A DNA stretch of 16,567 nt from DASZKW01 sp035552775 (GCA_035552775.1 DASZKW010000065.1:1-16567), one strand, 5' to 3'. Shown: positions 5,582 to 15,140, numbered from the stretch's first letter. Made by a program: numbers and translations. The notes: generated by a model not told the origin, from the letters alone.

Positions 5582-8500
5582 ATGACGATCGCGGGCCCGA
5601 GCCGGGGATGGATCCGGCGCTTGTTGCCGTGGCTGGCACCCCACCGCCGCGAGGTCTGGTTGGCCCTGCTCGGCGCCCTGGTGGGTAGCGGGATCGCCGC
5701 CGGCGTGCCCGCCGTCTACCAGATCGTCATCGACGACGTGATCCTGCACCACCGCTCGGCGCTGTGGCCCTGGCTGGTCCTGCTCGTCGCCGCGGCCGTG
5801 GTCACCTTCGTGGCCACCTACGTGCGGCGCTACCTCGGCGGCCGGGTCAGCCTCGACGTGCAATACGACCTGCGCAACGCCATCTTCGACCAGCTGCAGC
5901 GACTGGATTCCGCCCGTCACGACGAGCTGCACACCGGCCAACTGGTATCGCGGGCCAACTCCGATGTGAGCCTGCTCCAGGGCCTGCTCTCCTTCCTGCC
6001 CCTGATGATCGGCAACGTGCTGCTGGTGCTCACGTCGCTGATCGTCATGTTCTTGTACTCGCCCCTGCTGGCGGTCGTCACCCTGGTCGTCGTACCCGCC
6101 ATAGCCTTCACCGGCTACCGGATGCGGGAGCGGACCTTCCCCGCCAACTGGGACGCCCAGCAGCGCGAAGGCGAGGTGGCCACCGTCGTCGAGGAGGCGG
6201 TCAGCGGGGTGCGGGTGGTCAAGGGCTTCGGGCAGGAGCAGCGCGAGCTCGCCCACCTGATAGACCAGGCGGGCGTCCTCTACGGCTCACGGGTCAGGGC
6301 GGTGCGCCTCCAGGCTCGTTACCAACCGGTGCTGCAGGCCATCCCCGTGCTCGGCCAGGTCGCCGTGCTCGTCCTCGGCGGCTGGATGGCCATCCATCAC
6401 CAGCTTTCGATCGGGACCTTTCTCGCCTTCGCGACCTACCTGCTCCAACTGGCCGCGCCGGCGCGCATGCTGGCCATGGTCATGCTCGTGGCCCAGCAGG
6501 CCCGCGCCGGCGCCGAACGGGTCTTCGACCTGCTGGAGTCGACACCGACGGTCGTCGAGCGCCGCGATGCCGGCGCGCTCGCCGCGGTCAGGGGCGAGGT
6601 GCACTTCGCCGGCGTCCGCTTCGGCTACCTGTCGAGCGAGCCCGTGCTCGACGGCTTCGACTTCGAGGTGGCCGCCGGTGAGACAGTTGCCCTCGTCGGC
6701 TCGTCGGGGTCGGGGAAATCAACCGCCGCTCTCCTGCTCCCGCGCTTCTATGACGTACAGGCCGGTGCCGTGTACGTCGACGGCACCGACATCCGCACGG
6801 TCACCCTCAACTCGCTGCGGTCCCAGATCGGCGTGGTGTTCGAGGAGAGCTTCCTGTTCTCCGACACCGTGCGGGCCAACATCGCGTACGGCCGTCCAGA
6901 CGCCACCGACGCGGAGGTGACCGCGGCGGCCAAGGCCGCGGAGGCCGACGGCTTCATATCCGCCCTGCCCGACGGTTACGGCACGGTGGTGGGCGAGCGC
7001 GGTCTCAGCCTGTCCGGGGGCCAGCGCCAGCGCGTCGCCTTGGCCCGTGCCCTGATCACCGACCCGCGCATCTTGATTCTCGACGATGCCACCAGCGCGG
7101 TGGACACCCAGGTGGAGGACGAGATCCACGCCACCCTGCGCCGGGTCATGCGCGGGCGCACCACACTGCTGATCGCCCACAGGCGCTCCACGCTCCGCCT
7201 CGCCGACCGCATAGTGGTCGTCGACCGCGGCCGCGTCCTCGACCAGGGCAGCCACGAGGAGCTGAGCGGGCGTTGCGCCCATTACCGCGAGCTGCTCGGT
7301 GGCGCTCTCGAGGTCGGAGCCGGCGACTCCGGGCCCGCCGGCGGCGCGGCTGGCGCCCACGTCGACGGGAGGGTCGGCGGGGTGACGCCGGCGGCGTGGC
7401 CGGCGGCGGCCGTTGACACGGGACGGCGCGACGGCGGCGCGCCGATGGGTGACCTCGCCGGCCTCGGCGCCGGGCTGCGGCGCGGGGGCGGGGGAGGGGC
7501 TGGTCATTCGGGGGGCGGTGCCCACTGGATGGGGATGCTGGCGCCGACCCCCGAGCTGATGGCCAAGGTGGCCGCCCTCGAGCCCACCAACGACTCCCCC
7601 GACGTCGACCTGGACGCCCAGACCCGATGGGACCCGAACTTCACCCTGCGCCGGTTCCTGGGCCCGTTCCGCCGCCCCCTGGCCCTCGGCCTGCTGCTCG
7701 TCATGGCCGACGCCGTGGCCACCCTCGCCGGTCCTCTGCTCATCCGCTCCGGTCTGGACCGGGGAGTCGAACGGGGATCGATCGCCGCCTTGTTGGTCGT
7801 GTCGGCTGCGTTTTTTGCCGTCACCGTCGCCGACTACGTCGACTCTGTGTTCCAGGTGTTCATCACCGGGCGCACGGCAGAGCGCCTGCTGTTCGCCCTG
7901 AGGGCGCGTATCTGGGCGCAGCTCCAACGCCTCGGGGTGGACTTCTACGACCGCGAGCTCAGCGGCCGGATCATGACCCGCATGACCACCGACGTCGACG
8001 CGCTGTCGAGCCTGCTGCAGAGCGGTCTGATCAACGCCCTGGTGGCCCTTTTCACCTTCGCCGGCGTCGGTGTCGCCCTCGTGGCCATCAACTGGGTCCT
8101 CGGTCTCGTCACCCTGAGCGTCGTGGTACCCCTGGCCGCGGCCACGGTGGCCTACCGGCGACTGTCGGCCCGGGCGTACGGCACCGCCCGCGAGCGGGTG
8201 GCGGTGGTCAACGCCAACCTCCAGGAGAGCCTTTCGGGTGTCCGGGTGGCACACGCCTTCGCGCGCGAGGGCCGCAACCAGCGGGACTTCCGCCGCCTGT
8301 CGGGGAGCTACCTCGACGCCCGCCTCACCGCCCAGCGCCTGGTGGCCATCTACTTCCCCTTCCTGGCGTTCCTCTCCGACGTCGCCGCCGCGCTGGTGCT
8401 CGGGGTCGGCTCGGTGCTGGTCGCCCGCCACTCCCTCACCGCCGGCGGACTCGTCGCCTTCCTGCTGTACCTGGACCTGTTCTTCAACCCCATTCAACAG

Positions 8501-9382
8501 CTGTCGCAGACCTTCGACTCCTATCAGCAGGCCGGCGCCTCGATGGCCCAGATCAACGGTCTGATGAGGGTGCCGACGACCACCCCGCCGCCGCTGCGCC
8601 CCGCTCCGGCGTGGCCGGTGCAAGGCCGGATCCGCTTCGAGGGTGTGCGCTTCTCCTATCCGGGCACCACGGCGGAGGCTCTGCGGGGAGTCGACCTGGT
8701 CATCGAGCCGGGCCAGACCGTGGCCCTCGTCGGCGAGACAGGGGCGGGCAAGTCGACGACGATCAAGCTCGTCACCCGCTTCTACGACCCGACCGCAGGG
8801 GCGGTGACCGTCGACGGGCGCGACCTGCGCGACCTGGACATGACCTGGTTCCGACGCCAGATCGGCTACGTACCCCAGGAGGCCTTCCTCTTCTCGGGGA
8901 CCCTGCGCGACAACATCGCCTACGGACGCCCCGATGCGAGCGATGCCGAGGTGGAGGCCGCGGCCCGCGCCGTCGGGGCCCACGACTTCGTGGCTGCCCT
9001 ACCCGGCGGCTACCTTCACGTGGTCAACGAACGGGGCCGTTCGCTTTCCGCCGGCCAACGCCAGCTCATCGCCTTGGCACGCGCGGAGGTTGTCGACCCC
9101 GCCATCCTCCTCCTCGACGAGGCCACCTCCAACCTCGACCTGCCCACCGAGTCCAAGGTCGCCCGGGCCATGGGCGTGGTGGCCAGCGGGCGCACGACCG
9201 TCCTCATCGCCCACCGGCTGCAGACCGCGGCGCGCGCCGACCGGGTGGTCGTGATGGACCAGGGCGTGGTCGTGGAGGACGGGACCCACGACGGCCTGCT
9301 CGCTCGCGGCGGCCGCTACGCCAGCATGTGGGCGGCGTTCGAGGTGGGAGCGGGCACGTCGGCCGACGTCGGCGCCGCGTGA
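5582..9382 (+). CDS. Fused two-half type IV ABC exporter (Rv0194-like)
   Basis: This 1266-residue protein holds two complete exporter halves: TMD1 (about 12-315) with NBD1 (about 340-575), a Gly/Ala-rich linker (about 577-655), then TMD2 (about 675-990) with NBD2 (about 1015-1255). NBD1 has Walker A GSSGSGKST (Lys379), signature LSGGQ (477-481), Walker B LILDD with Asp502 in place of the catalytic Glu, and His533. NBD2 has GETGAGKST (Lys1057), a changed signature LSAGQ (1155-1159), Walker B LLLDE (Glu1180) and His1211. NBD1 Walker and NBD2 signature changes both map to the same composite ATP site, so one site is degenerate, as in heterodimeric exporters such as TM287/288. It probably exports lipids or drugs across the inner membrane; the substrate is unknown. 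Confidence 0.92.
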   Translation: MTIAGPSRGWIRRLLPWLAPHRREVWLALLGALVGSGIAAGVPAVYQIVIDDVILHHRSALWPWLVLLVAAAVVTFVATYVRRYLGGRVSLDVQYDLRNAIFDQLQRLDSARHDELHTGQLVSRANSDVSLLQGLLSFLPLMIGNVLLVLTSLIVMFLYSPLLAVVTLVVVPAIAFTGYRMRERTFPANWDAQQREGEVATVVEEAVSGVRVVKGFGQEQRELAHLIDQAGVLYGSRVRAVRLQARYQPVLQAIPVLGQVAVLVLGGWMAIHHQLSIGTFLAFATYLLQLAAPARMLAMVMLVAQQARAGAERVFDLLESTPTVVERRDAGALAAVRGEVHFAGVRFGYLSSEPVLDGFDFEVAAGETVALVGSSGSGKSTAALLLPRFYDVQAGAVYVDGTDIRTVTLNSLRSQIGVVFEESFLFSDTVRANIAYGRPDATDAEVTAAAKAAEADGFISALPDGYGTVVGERGLSLSGGQRQRVALARALITDPRILILDDATSAVDTQVEDEIHATLRRVMRGRTTLLIAHRRSTLRLADRIVVVDRGRVLDQGSHEELSGRCAHYRELLGGALEVGAGDSGPAGGAAGAHVDGRVGGVTPAAWPAAAVDTGRRDGGAPMGDLAGLGAGLRRGGGGGAGHSGGGAHWMGMLAPTPELMAKVAALEPTNDSPDVDLDAQTRWDPNFTLRRFLGPFRRPLALGLLLVMADAVATLAGPLLIRSGLDRGVERGSIAALLVVSAAFFAVTVADYVDSVFQVFITGRTAERLLFALRARIWAQLQRLGVDFYDRELSGRIMTRMTTDVDALSSLLQSGLINALVALFTFAGVGVALVAINWVLGLVTLSVVVPLAAATVAYRRLSARAYGTARERVAVVNANLQESLSGVRVAHAFAREGRNQRDFRRLSGSYLDARLTAQRLVAIYFPFLAFLSDVAAALVLGVGSVLVARHSLTAGGLVAFLLYLDLFFNPIQQLSQTFDSYQQAGASMAQINGLMRVPTTTPPPLRPAPAWPVQGRIRFEGVRFSYPGTTAEALRGVDLVIEPGQTVALVGETGAGKSTTIKLVTRFYDPTAGAVTVDGRDLRDLDMTWFRRQIGYVPQEAFLFSGTLRDNIAYGRPDASDAEVEAAARAVGAHDFVAALPGGYLHVVNERGRSLSAGQRQLIALARAEVVDPAILLLDEATSNLDLPTESKVARAMGVVASGRTTVLIAHRLQTAARADRVVVMDQGVVVEDGTHDGLLARGGRYASMWAAFEVGAGTSADVGAA
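7484..7515 (+). other. G-quadruplex-type motif in the ABC linker
   Basis: The coding strand has four G runs: 5 G at 7484-7488, 5 G at 7490-7494, 4 G at 7496-7499 and 6 G at 7510-7515, with loops of 1, 1 and 10 nt. They encode the Gly-rich part of the inter-half linker (RRGGGGGAGHSGGG). Folding is possible on sequence grounds only. Confidence 0.5.
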
Positions 9383-9449
9383 GGGGCCACGACCACGCCA
9401 ATCGGGTGCCCCGGCGTTCGAGCCGCTCCGACTGATGCAGGTGATGCGG

Positions 9450-9455
9450 TAAGCT
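9450..9455 (+). promoter_or_regulatory. -10 box of vapBC (leaderless type), with upstream direct repeat
   Basis: TAAGCT is followed by 7 nt (cgtcatc) and ATG 9463. Just upstream TGATGC occurs twice, at 9433-9438 and 9442-9447, 9 bp apart. The repeat is placed where a VapB-type ribbon-helix-helix autoregulator could bind; that role is inferred. Confidence 0.5.
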
Positions 9456-9462
9456 CGTCATC

Positions 9463-9720
9463 ATGCGCACCACGGTGTCCATCGAGGATCATCTGCTGGC
9501 GTTGGCCAAGGAGCGGGCCCAGCAGCGGGCCCTCACGCTCGGCCAGCTCGTGGAGCGTGCCCTTCGCCGGGAGCTGGCCCGCGACTCGACCGCTGGCGAT
9601 CGCTCAGCGATTCCGGTGTTCGAGGGCGGCTCCGGTCCGCGACCGGGGATCGAGCTGACCTCGAACCGATCACTGCTCGAAGCGCTGGACGAGGACACCC
9701 CCTTGGACCAGATGAAGTGA
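9463..9720 (+). CDS. vapB: VapB-type ribbon-helix-helix antitoxin
   Basis: This 85-residue protein starts MRTTVSIEDHLLALAKERA, the beta strand and first helix of a ribbon-helix-helix DNA-binding domain, followed by LGQLVERALRREL as the second helix (about 1-42). The rest (GGSGPRPGIELTSNRSLLEALDED) is the loose toxin-binding tail typical of VapB. The family binds its own operator and neutralises the PIN toxin next to it. ATG 9463 has a TAAGCT box 7 nt upstream and no ribosome-binding site, so the transcript is probably leaderless. The stop overlaps the toxin start by one base (TGATG), giving the usual antitoxin-first coupled pair. Confidence 0.85.
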   Translation: MRTTVSIEDHLLALAKERAQQRALTLGQLVERALRRELARDSTAGDRSAIPVFEGGSGPRPGIELTSNRSLLEALDEDTPLDQMK

Positions 9721-10148
9721 TGCTCCTGGATGTCAACGTGGTCCTGGCCGCCCATCGTGGTGACCATCCGCATCACCCGTCGGTGCGGTCGTGGTTCGAC
9801 CAGTTGACGCACGGCGATGACGCCTTCACTGTGCCCGACACCGTTTGGGCCAGCGTGGTGAGGCTGGCCACGAGCCGGCGCATATTCCCGGTCCCGAGCG
9901 GGTTCGAGGACGTCTTCGAGTTCCTCCGATCGGTGCGGAGCCAGCCGAACCATGTTGCGCTGGTGCCGAGCGACCGCCACCTCTCGATCTTCGAGAAGTT
10001 GTGCCGCGACGCGGAGGCGACCGGCGACCTGGCTGCTGGCGCTTACATCGCCGCCCTGGCCCTGGAGCATGGCTGTGAACTGATCAGTCTCGATCGCGAC
10101 TTCGCCCGGTTCTCCGGCCTCCGGTGGCGCCGGCCCGGGGATGGATGA
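9720..10148 (+). CDS. vapC: VapC-type PIN-domain toxin with a substituted acidic residue
   Basis: This 142-residue PIN-fold protein would act as a metal-dependent RNase on tRNA or rRNA if active. Seen are LLDVNVVLAAHR (Asp4), VWASVVRLATSRRIF in the middle and LISLDRDFARFSGLRW near the end (Asp125, Asp127). In this VapC subgroup the segment before the last strand normally reads like NLVPDAYLAALAIEHG; here it is DLAAGAYIAALALEHG, so the expected Asp is Gly107. An Asp sits four residues earlier (Asp103), where Asn is usual. Activity may be weakened or the metal site rearranged. ATG 9720 (TGATG overlap) is preferred; GTG 9717 would add one residue. It is convergent with the lipoprotein gene. Confidence 0.85.
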   Translation: MLLDVNVVLAAHRGDHPHHPSVRSWFDQLTHGDDAFTVPDTVWASVVRLATSRRIFPVPSGFEDVFEFLRSVRSQPNHVALVPSDRHLSIFEKLCRDAEATGDLAAGAYIAALALEHGCELISLDRDFARFSGLRWRRPGDG

Positions 10149-10158
10149 CGCCGCGCCA

Positions 10159-10208
10159 CGGTTGACGGAATCGGTCGTGGGGGCCGGCGGCCGGCTGACG
10201 GTCAACCG
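10159..10208. terminator. Inverted repeat between vapC and the lipoprotein gene
   Basis: CGGTTGAC (10159-10166) and GTCAACCG (10201-10208) are perfect complements. The intervening loop holds the self-complementary GC-rich stretch GGCCGGCGGCCGGC. The genes converge here, so a two-way terminator is plausible; there is no U tract. Confidence 0.4.
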
Positions 10209-10245
10209 CTCGTGGGAGCCGGCGGCCGGCTGACGGTCAGCCGCT
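10176..10245. repeat. 35-bp tandem duplication over the lipoprotein stop codon
   Basis: Copies 10176-10210 and 10211-10245 differ at two bases; a partial third copy (cgtgg) follows. The second copy contains the stop codon of the minus-strand lipoprotein gene (10237-10239), so the first is a downstream echo of that gene end. Confidence 0.9.
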
Positions 10246-12729
10246 CGTGGAAGTCGGTGTCGCCGCCGGCGTGCCCACCCACACCGCCAGCTGGCCGTCC
10301 ACTTGTCCCGCCACCACCGCAGATGTGCCGGCGAATCCCACCTCGTCGACCTGGGAATCGATGGCGCCCGACCACGGCGTCGCGACAGTAGGAAGCTGCT
10401 GCCAGACGCCACCGGCGTCGCTCGAGCGCCACAGGCCGACGGTCGATCCCGCCGACGCGCCGGTCGGGGGTGAAGTCACCCCTCCGCTGACAGCCAGCCA
10501 CGTGGTTCCCCGCAAAGCGAGATCGGTGACGGCCCCGCCGCCCTCGCCGCTGAAGGCGGTGACGTCCTGGCGCGTCCAGTTGGTGCCGTCGCTCGACTGC
10601 CACAGGGCCGGGTCGGTGGTCCCCGCCGGTCCGGCGGAGCCGCCGTAGGCGAGGAAACCGTTGCCCGTGGTCAGGCAACCCGTCATGCGTTCCTGCTCTC
10701 CCGGGGTGGGCGCCGGAGTCACCGACGCCGCCTGCCAGGAGTCGCCGCGCGGAGACGACCAAGCTAAGGCCCGCTGGCCCGGCGCGCCCCCCTGGCCGGT
10801 ACCGACCGCCACGACCGTGTCGGGGCCGGCGCAGGCGCCTTCCGGAAACTCGGGGCCAAGGGCGGGTGACGTGTCCAAAGCGCCGGTCGCCCGCCATGCG
10901 CCGGCGCCGGTGTTGACCCATCCCACCGCCTGATCCTGCTCGCTTCCGACCGCCACGACGTCGAGGCCGACGCGCGCCAACGCCAGTGCGTCCTCGGGTG
11001 GTGACGACCCGCCCCCGAAGGTCGCCGGTGTCCCCGCCGCCGCGACCCACGCCTGCCCCAGCAGGGAGGATGCCGACGCGCTGGACGACCACAGCGTGGC
11101 GGCCGGCGCCTGGCCGGATGGCCCCGTCTGGTTCGGCGGCCCTGTCCGGCCGGATGGCCCGGCCTGGCCTCCCGCCGCCGCCAGGCCGCCGGTCACAGGG
11201 AGCAGGGCGTGCAGGCGGTGGCCGGCGAAGGGCCCGCCACTGGCTTCGAGGGTCCATGAGGACCCGTCAGCCGAGCTGAGCACCATGGCCGACCACGAGT
11301 CGTGGCCGAGCGCCGCACCGTGGCTCAACACGTCGACCGCGAGGTAGAGGCGACCGTCGTCGCTGACCAGGGAGGTAGGCATGGCCTCGACGCCAGCCGG
11401 ACCGAACGGGTTCGCCGTCCCCGTCACCTCCTTCCAGGCTCCGGCGCTGTCGACGAGCAGGTGAGGCTCACCCACGACGTCGTCGGCAACCACCGTGGTG
11501 GTCCCGGCCCCTGCCACCAACCCCAGGTGCCAGCCGCCGGCGGTCGCCGGCCCCGCCGGCAGTGCGATCTCGGTCCAGCTGAGCCCGTCGCTCGACGTCC
11601 ACACCCTCTGGGCCGACGGGCTGCCACCGACGGCGACCAAACCTCCGCCGACCACATCGGTGACAGCGGACACCGTCGTGCCGACATCGTCGGTCGCCGG
11701 CACCGGGGTCATCGGAAACGACTCCGACGCTTCGCTCCAGCTCAGCCCGTCGGGGGATATCCACGACGCCGGCATCCACTCCGGTCCGGTACGCACTGCA
11801 CCGACGGCCACGAAGCCGGTGCCCACCGAGGCCAGGTCCTCGATGACGTGGTCGCCGTCCCCAGTGAACGCCCGCTTCGCCGAGTCCACCTTCGACCAGT
11901 GGATTCCGTCGGTCGAGGTCCACACCGCTCCGTCGTGATCGGTGCCGTCCACGACGCTGCCCGCCGCCCACACGCCGTTGGGGGCCACGACCAGGGCGTT
12001 GACTTCCGGCTGGTCGGCGGCATCGACGACCTTTTCCGCGTCAGCCAAGCGCGTCCAGCGGGCGCCGTTTGTCGAGTACCACATCGCCGCTCGACCCTGA
12101 ACGAGGCCGGATACGAACAGCCCGAGGGCTCCGGCGGCGACGTGATCCATCACGGCACCACCCCCGGTATCGCCGCTAGAGATCCCCTTGCCCACCGGCA
12201 CGGGGGAGGCGGCGAAGGCGCTGGCGTCGACGACGGCCTGGAAGGGGCGCCCGGGGCCTTTCGAGATCCACACCGCTGCCCGCTGGCGGCTACCGGCGCC
12301 ATTAGATCCCACCACCACCGTGTTGGTGCCCAGCCGGGCCACAGAGCGGGCTTGGGTGAGCGGCCCTTCAGCGGGGAGGGGCCTGGCCGTCCAGGTAGCG
12401 CCGTCAGAAGAGGTCCACACCGTGGCCGTCGCATCGTCACTCGAGGTGGTGCGGGTTCCCACGGCCACCCACGAGTCCCCGGGATCGACGGGTGCGACGA
12501 TGCCGGCGATCGTCGCCGTGGCACCTCCCCCGACGGATAGGGCAGGCTCGTGCACCCGGGCCCAGCTGTAGGCGAGGTCGCCCGGGGTGGTGGCTGTGGC
12601 GGCCGGAGTGCCCGGCGGAGTGGTCGTGGGCGCAGACGCCCTCGGGTGCGGGTTGCCCCCGCACGCGGTCGTGAGGAGGGTCGCCACGACGACGCCACAC
12701 AAGCCCACCATGCGGCGCGCCGACCGCAT
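10237..12729 (-). CDS. Large secreted Asp-box repeat lipoprotein, function unknown
   Basis: This 830-residue protein starts MRSARRMVGL, then a hydrophobic stretch and LTTACGG, a signal peptide with a lipobox-like site at Cys23 (Thr rather than Leu at -3, so not ideal). A Thr/Pro/Ala-rich spacer follows (about 30-50). From about residue 105 to the end, Asp-box (BNR-like) motifs recur: WTSSDGATW (105-113), YSTNGARW, WTSTDGIHW, SPDGLSW, WTSSDGLSW, SADGSSW, SSPRGDSW, WQSSDGTNW and WRSSDAGGVW, each near a V(A)VG strand. Such spacing indicates one or more beta-propellers facing outside the cell, as in sialidase-like and photosystem-assembly-like proteins. No catalytic set is recognised. ATG 12729 is 2 nt after the upstream stop, so it is coupled to the Cys-cluster gene. 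Confidence 0.8.
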   Translation of the reverse strand: MRSARRMVGLCGVVVATLLTTACGGNPHPRASAPTTTPPGTPAATATTPGDLAYSWARVHEPALSVGGGATATIAGIVAPVDPGDSWVAVGTRTTSSDDATATVWTSSDGATWTARPLPAEGPLTQARSVARLGTNTVVVGSNGAGSRQRAAVWISKGPGRPFQAVVDASAFAASPVPVGKGISSGDTGGGAVMDHVAAGALGLFVSGLVQGRAAMWYSTNGARWTRLADAEKVVDAADQPEVNALVVAPNGVWAAGSVVDGTDHDGAVWTSTDGIHWSKVDSAKRAFTGDGDHVIEDLASVGTGFVAVGAVRTGPEWMPASWISPDGLSWSEASESFPMTPVPATDDVGTTVSAVTDVVGGGLVAVGGSPSAQRVWTSSDGLSWTEIALPAGPATAGGWHLGLVAGAGTTTVVADDVVGEPHLLVDSAGAWKEVTGTANPFGPAGVEAMPTSLVSDDGRLYLAVDVLSHGAALGHDSWSAMVLSSADGSSWTLEASGGPFAGHRLHALLPVTGGLAAAGGQAGPSGRTGPPNQTGPSGQAPAATLWSSSASASSLLGQAWVAAAGTPATFGGGSSPPEDALALARVGLDVVAVGSEQDQAVGWVNTGAGAWRATGALDTSPALGPEFPEGACAGPDTVVAVGTGQGGAPGQRALAWSSPRGDSWQAASVTPAPTPGEQERMTGCLTTGNGFLAYGGSAGPAGTTDPALWQSSDGTNWTRQDVTAFSGEGGGAVTDLALRGTTWLAVSGGVTSPPTGASAGSTVGLWRSSDAGGVWQQLPTVATPWSGAIDSQVDEVGFAGTSAVVAGQVDGQLAVWVGTPAATPTSTSG

Positions 12730-12731
12730 GT

Positions 12732-13100
12732 TCAGCGGCTGCTCAGATGAAAGCCCCCGTCGTCTCCCTTGCGGCGCCGGCGGAACTGCCACCAGCGGCC
12801 CCGGCGCTCGGCCTCGACCTGGGCCACGATCTCAGGGCCGGCGTCGCTGACAATGAAGTCGGCCTCGTCCAGGATTGCGGCGACGTCGCCCGCCGGCTCG
12901 TCCGGCTCGTCCTCCACCGGCGGCCGCACGAGCGTGCCCTGCACGAAGGAGGCGTCGATGATGTCGCGCTCGTAGCGGTCACAGTTCTCCGGACAACGCC
13001 ACGGCGCTTCGGGTGCCAGGTTGAGCACGCAGAACCGGGCCACCTCGCCCGTGTCGTAGGTGCGGCTCTGGAAATGGCGGCAGTCCTCGCGCATCGGCAC
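12732..13100 (-). CDS. Conserved-looking Cys-cluster protein, function unknown
   Basis: This small acidic protein has 122 residues. Its N-terminal third has four cysteines, C7, C24, C36 and C40, in EDCRHFQSRTYDTGEVARFC and WRCPENCDRYE; the spacing would suit a zinc or Fe-S site. The middle is acidic (VEDEPDEPAGD), and the C-terminus is basic and aromatic (RRGRWWQFRRRRKGDD). No membrane segment or signal peptide is seen. GTG 13100 is chosen because GGAAG lies 8 nt before it; ATG 13094, two codons in, is the alternative. It is the first gene of a unit with the Asp-box lipoprotein (2-nt gap) and is divergent from marR. I recognise no named family. Confidence 0.65.
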   Translation of the reverse strand: MPMREDCRHFQSRTYDTGEVARFCVLNLAPEAPWRCPENCDRYERDIIDASFVQGTLVRPPVEDEPDEPAGDVAAILDEADFIVSDAGPEIVAQVEAERRGRWWQFRRRRKGDDGGFHLSSR

Positions 13101-13174
13101 CGTGGAATCTTCCCACGCGCGCCGGGGCCGTCGACCGCGGCGCGCCCGGCGGGAGTTTCGCCACGCTAACCGTC

Positions 13175-13180
13175 TACACT
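13175..13180 (+). promoter_or_regulatory. -10 box of marR (leaderless type)
   Basis: TACACT is followed by 6 nt (gtgaaa) and GTG 13187. The adjacent GTG 13181 touches the box and would lie upstream of the expected transcript start, which argues for the second GTG. Confidence 0.5.
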
Positions 13181-13186
13181 GTGAAA

Positions 13187-13654
13187 GTGGAGCAACTCGT
13201 GGCCACCGAACTCGGGAACGACCTTCCAAGCGGGCTGCGCCTGGCCATCACCCGCTTGGGTCGCCGGCTGCGCCAACAGGCCGCTGGCCAGATCACCGCG
13301 TCGCAGCTCTCCGCCCTCACCTCGGTCAGCAAGTCAGGACCGGTGTCGCTCGGCGAGCTCGCCGCCATCGAGCAGATCGCCCCGCCGTCGATGACCCGCA
13401 TAGCCGCGCGCCTGGAGGAATCGGGTCTTGTCGAGCGCCGCACGGACCTGGCCGACCGGCGGGTGGCCCGGGTCGTGATCACCGCGGCTGGGACCGACCT
13501 GTTGGACCAGACCCGCACCCGCCGAGATCTGTTCTTGGCCAAGCGGTTGCAGCGGCTGAGCCCCGAAGAGCTCCAGATCCTGACCCGCGCTCTGCCCGTG
13601 CTCGAGCGGTTGGCGTCGGACGACCCTCAGGGAACGGACCCGGCGCTACCCTGA
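13187..13654 (+). CDS. MarR-family transcriptional regulator
   Basis: This 155-residue winged-helix protein is of MarR type. The recognition region reads GPVSLGELAAIEQIAPPSMTRIAARLEESGLVERR, and the wing is DLADRRVARVVITAAGTDLL, with the usual D-x-R-x motif. Helices at both ends (LRLAITRLGRRLRQQ and LSPEELQILTRALPVLERL) form the dimer interface. MarR proteins usually repress a neighbouring gene and let go on binding a small aromatic ligand or on thiol oxidation; there is no Cys here, so oxidation sensing is unlikely. The target could be the divergent Cys-cluster/lipoprotein unit or itself. The malic enzyme gene begins 8 nt after its stop. GTG 13187 is favoured by the TACACT box; GTG 13181 would add two residues. 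Confidence 0.9.
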   Translation: MEQLVATELGNDLPSGLRLAITRLGRRLRQQAAGQITASQLSALTSVSKSGPVSLGELAAIEQIAPPSMTRIAARLEESGLVERRTDLADRRVARVVITAAGTDLLDQTRTRRDLFLAKRLQRLSPEELQILTRALPVLERLASDDPQGTDPALP

Positions 13655-13662
13655 CCTAACGC

Positions 13663-15066
<1,404 letters not shown>

Positions 15067-15069
<3 letters not shown>

Positions 15070-15140
15070 GCCGGAGGTCCCGTGCCCAGGGTTCCCCGTG
15101 CCCAGGGGTTTCCTCCGGCTCAGGGGTTTCCTCCGGCTCA
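15067..15140. terminator. Convergent terminator with duplicated right arm
   Basis: TGAGCCGGAGG (15067-15077) pairs perfectly with CCTCCGGCTCA at 15112-15122 and again at 15130-15140. The left arm begins with the stop codon of the malic enzyme, and the far right arm ends with the stop codon of the minus-strand HAD gene. This fits a shared two-way terminator with two alternative stems. Confidence 0.6.
15104..15139. repeat. 18-bp tandem duplication in the terminator
   Basis: aggggtttcctccggctc occurs at 15104-15121 and 15122-15139 without a mismatch. Just upstream the related sequence cccgtgcccaggg is also nearly repeated (from about 15079 and 15095). Confidence 0.93.

Noticed and set aside
6719..8983. 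Long minus-strand open frame (754 codons) antisense to the ABC gene
   Set aside because: It is the mirror of a GC-rich coding region; its translation is His/Gln/Asp/Gly-rich with no domain, while the plus strand has all ABC motifs.
9410..9430. tRNA T-arm-like GGCGTTCGAGCC before vapB
   Set aside because: No acceptor, D or anticodon stem can be built around it.
11302..12540. Plus-strand 412-codon frame opposite the lipoprotein
   Set aside because: Low complexity (Arg/Gly/His/Pro) and no motif; the minus strand has a signal peptide and regular Asp boxes.
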